Shown: one piece after another, positions 13,262-13,271 of the stretch | Layout: every line of letters starts with the position of its first letter | How positions within the stretch are numbered: position 1 is the stretch's first letter | From: CAYRGQ01 sp964444885 | GTDB lineage: Bacteria > Bacteroidota > Bacteroidia > Sphingobacteriales > Sphingobacteriaceae | Assembly: GCA_964444885.1 (NCBI GenBank) | Contig: CAYUIZ010000087.1 | Location: forward strand, 1 to 13,271 | Direction: 5' to 3' | Length of the DNA: 13,271 nt | Position numbers and translations under genes: made by a program | The notes under the pieces: model-generated | Seen by the model: the letters and a program-made list of their open reading frames with translations, nothing else | Database searches by the model: none | Told to the model about the DNA's origin: nothing

Positions 13262-13271
13262 ATTTTTTCTT

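Overview
This 13.3 kb window is chromosomal DNA of a Bacteroidota bacterium, most likely of the Sphingobacteriaceae (a Parapedobacter- or Pedobacter-like genome of moderate GC; the genus is inference). The evidence is TTTG-N18/19-TAnnTTTG type promoters with no clear Shine-Dalgarno sequences, a BlaI/M56 pair in which the M56 protein carries TonB-plug-like repeats, lineage-typical LpxH and deoxynucleoside kinase proteins, and secreted proteins whose predicted mature N-terminus is Gln.

Layout. (1) 136-2385, minus: a lipoprotein prolyl oligopeptidase with a clear intrinsic terminator and a near-consensus promoter. (2) 2338-2844: an intergenic region with two degenerate ~87 bp tandem repeats and a 100-N assembly gap flanked by an exact 55 bp duplication. 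(3) 2845-4806, plus: lpxH (lipid A synthesis), an SMR/Gdx-like exporter and mazG (nucleotide pyrophosphohydrolase), closely spaced. (4) 4801-5901, minus: a membrane fatty acid desaturase, converging on mazG and sharing a palindromic TTATAA stop. (5) 6041-6402: a 362 bp internally deleted IS3-family element with imperfect terminal inverted repeats and a possible AAA target duplication. (6) 6537-8152, plus: trpS and a deoxynucleoside kinase, 2 bp apart. (7) 8163-10665, minus: a probable three-gene operon transcribed as FKBP-type peptidyl-prolyl isomerase, aldo/keto reductase, secreted sugar isomerase-like TIM barrel. (8) 10737-10890: a compound imperfect palindrome of repeat type. (9) 10916-13261, minus: a BlaI-type repressor followed after 2 bp by a BlaR1-like M56 membrane metallopeptidase with TonB-plug-like repeats in its predicted periplasmic tail. 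Two dyads overlap the presumed promoter.

Most of the window is core metabolism and envelope maintenance. The most system-like part is the BlaI/M56-plug pair: the predicted topology matches BlaR1 (cytoplasmic zinc protease loop, periplasmic C-terminus), but the usual penicillin-binding sensor is replaced by plug-like repeats. That suggests a sensory switch for an envelope or TonB-related signal. This is inference, and annotated relatives of this domain combination probably exist in Bacteroidota. Other points worth a second look are the IS3 deletion derivative, the k-mer-sized duplication at the gap, possible leaderless starts, and a hairpin shared by the two repeat regions.
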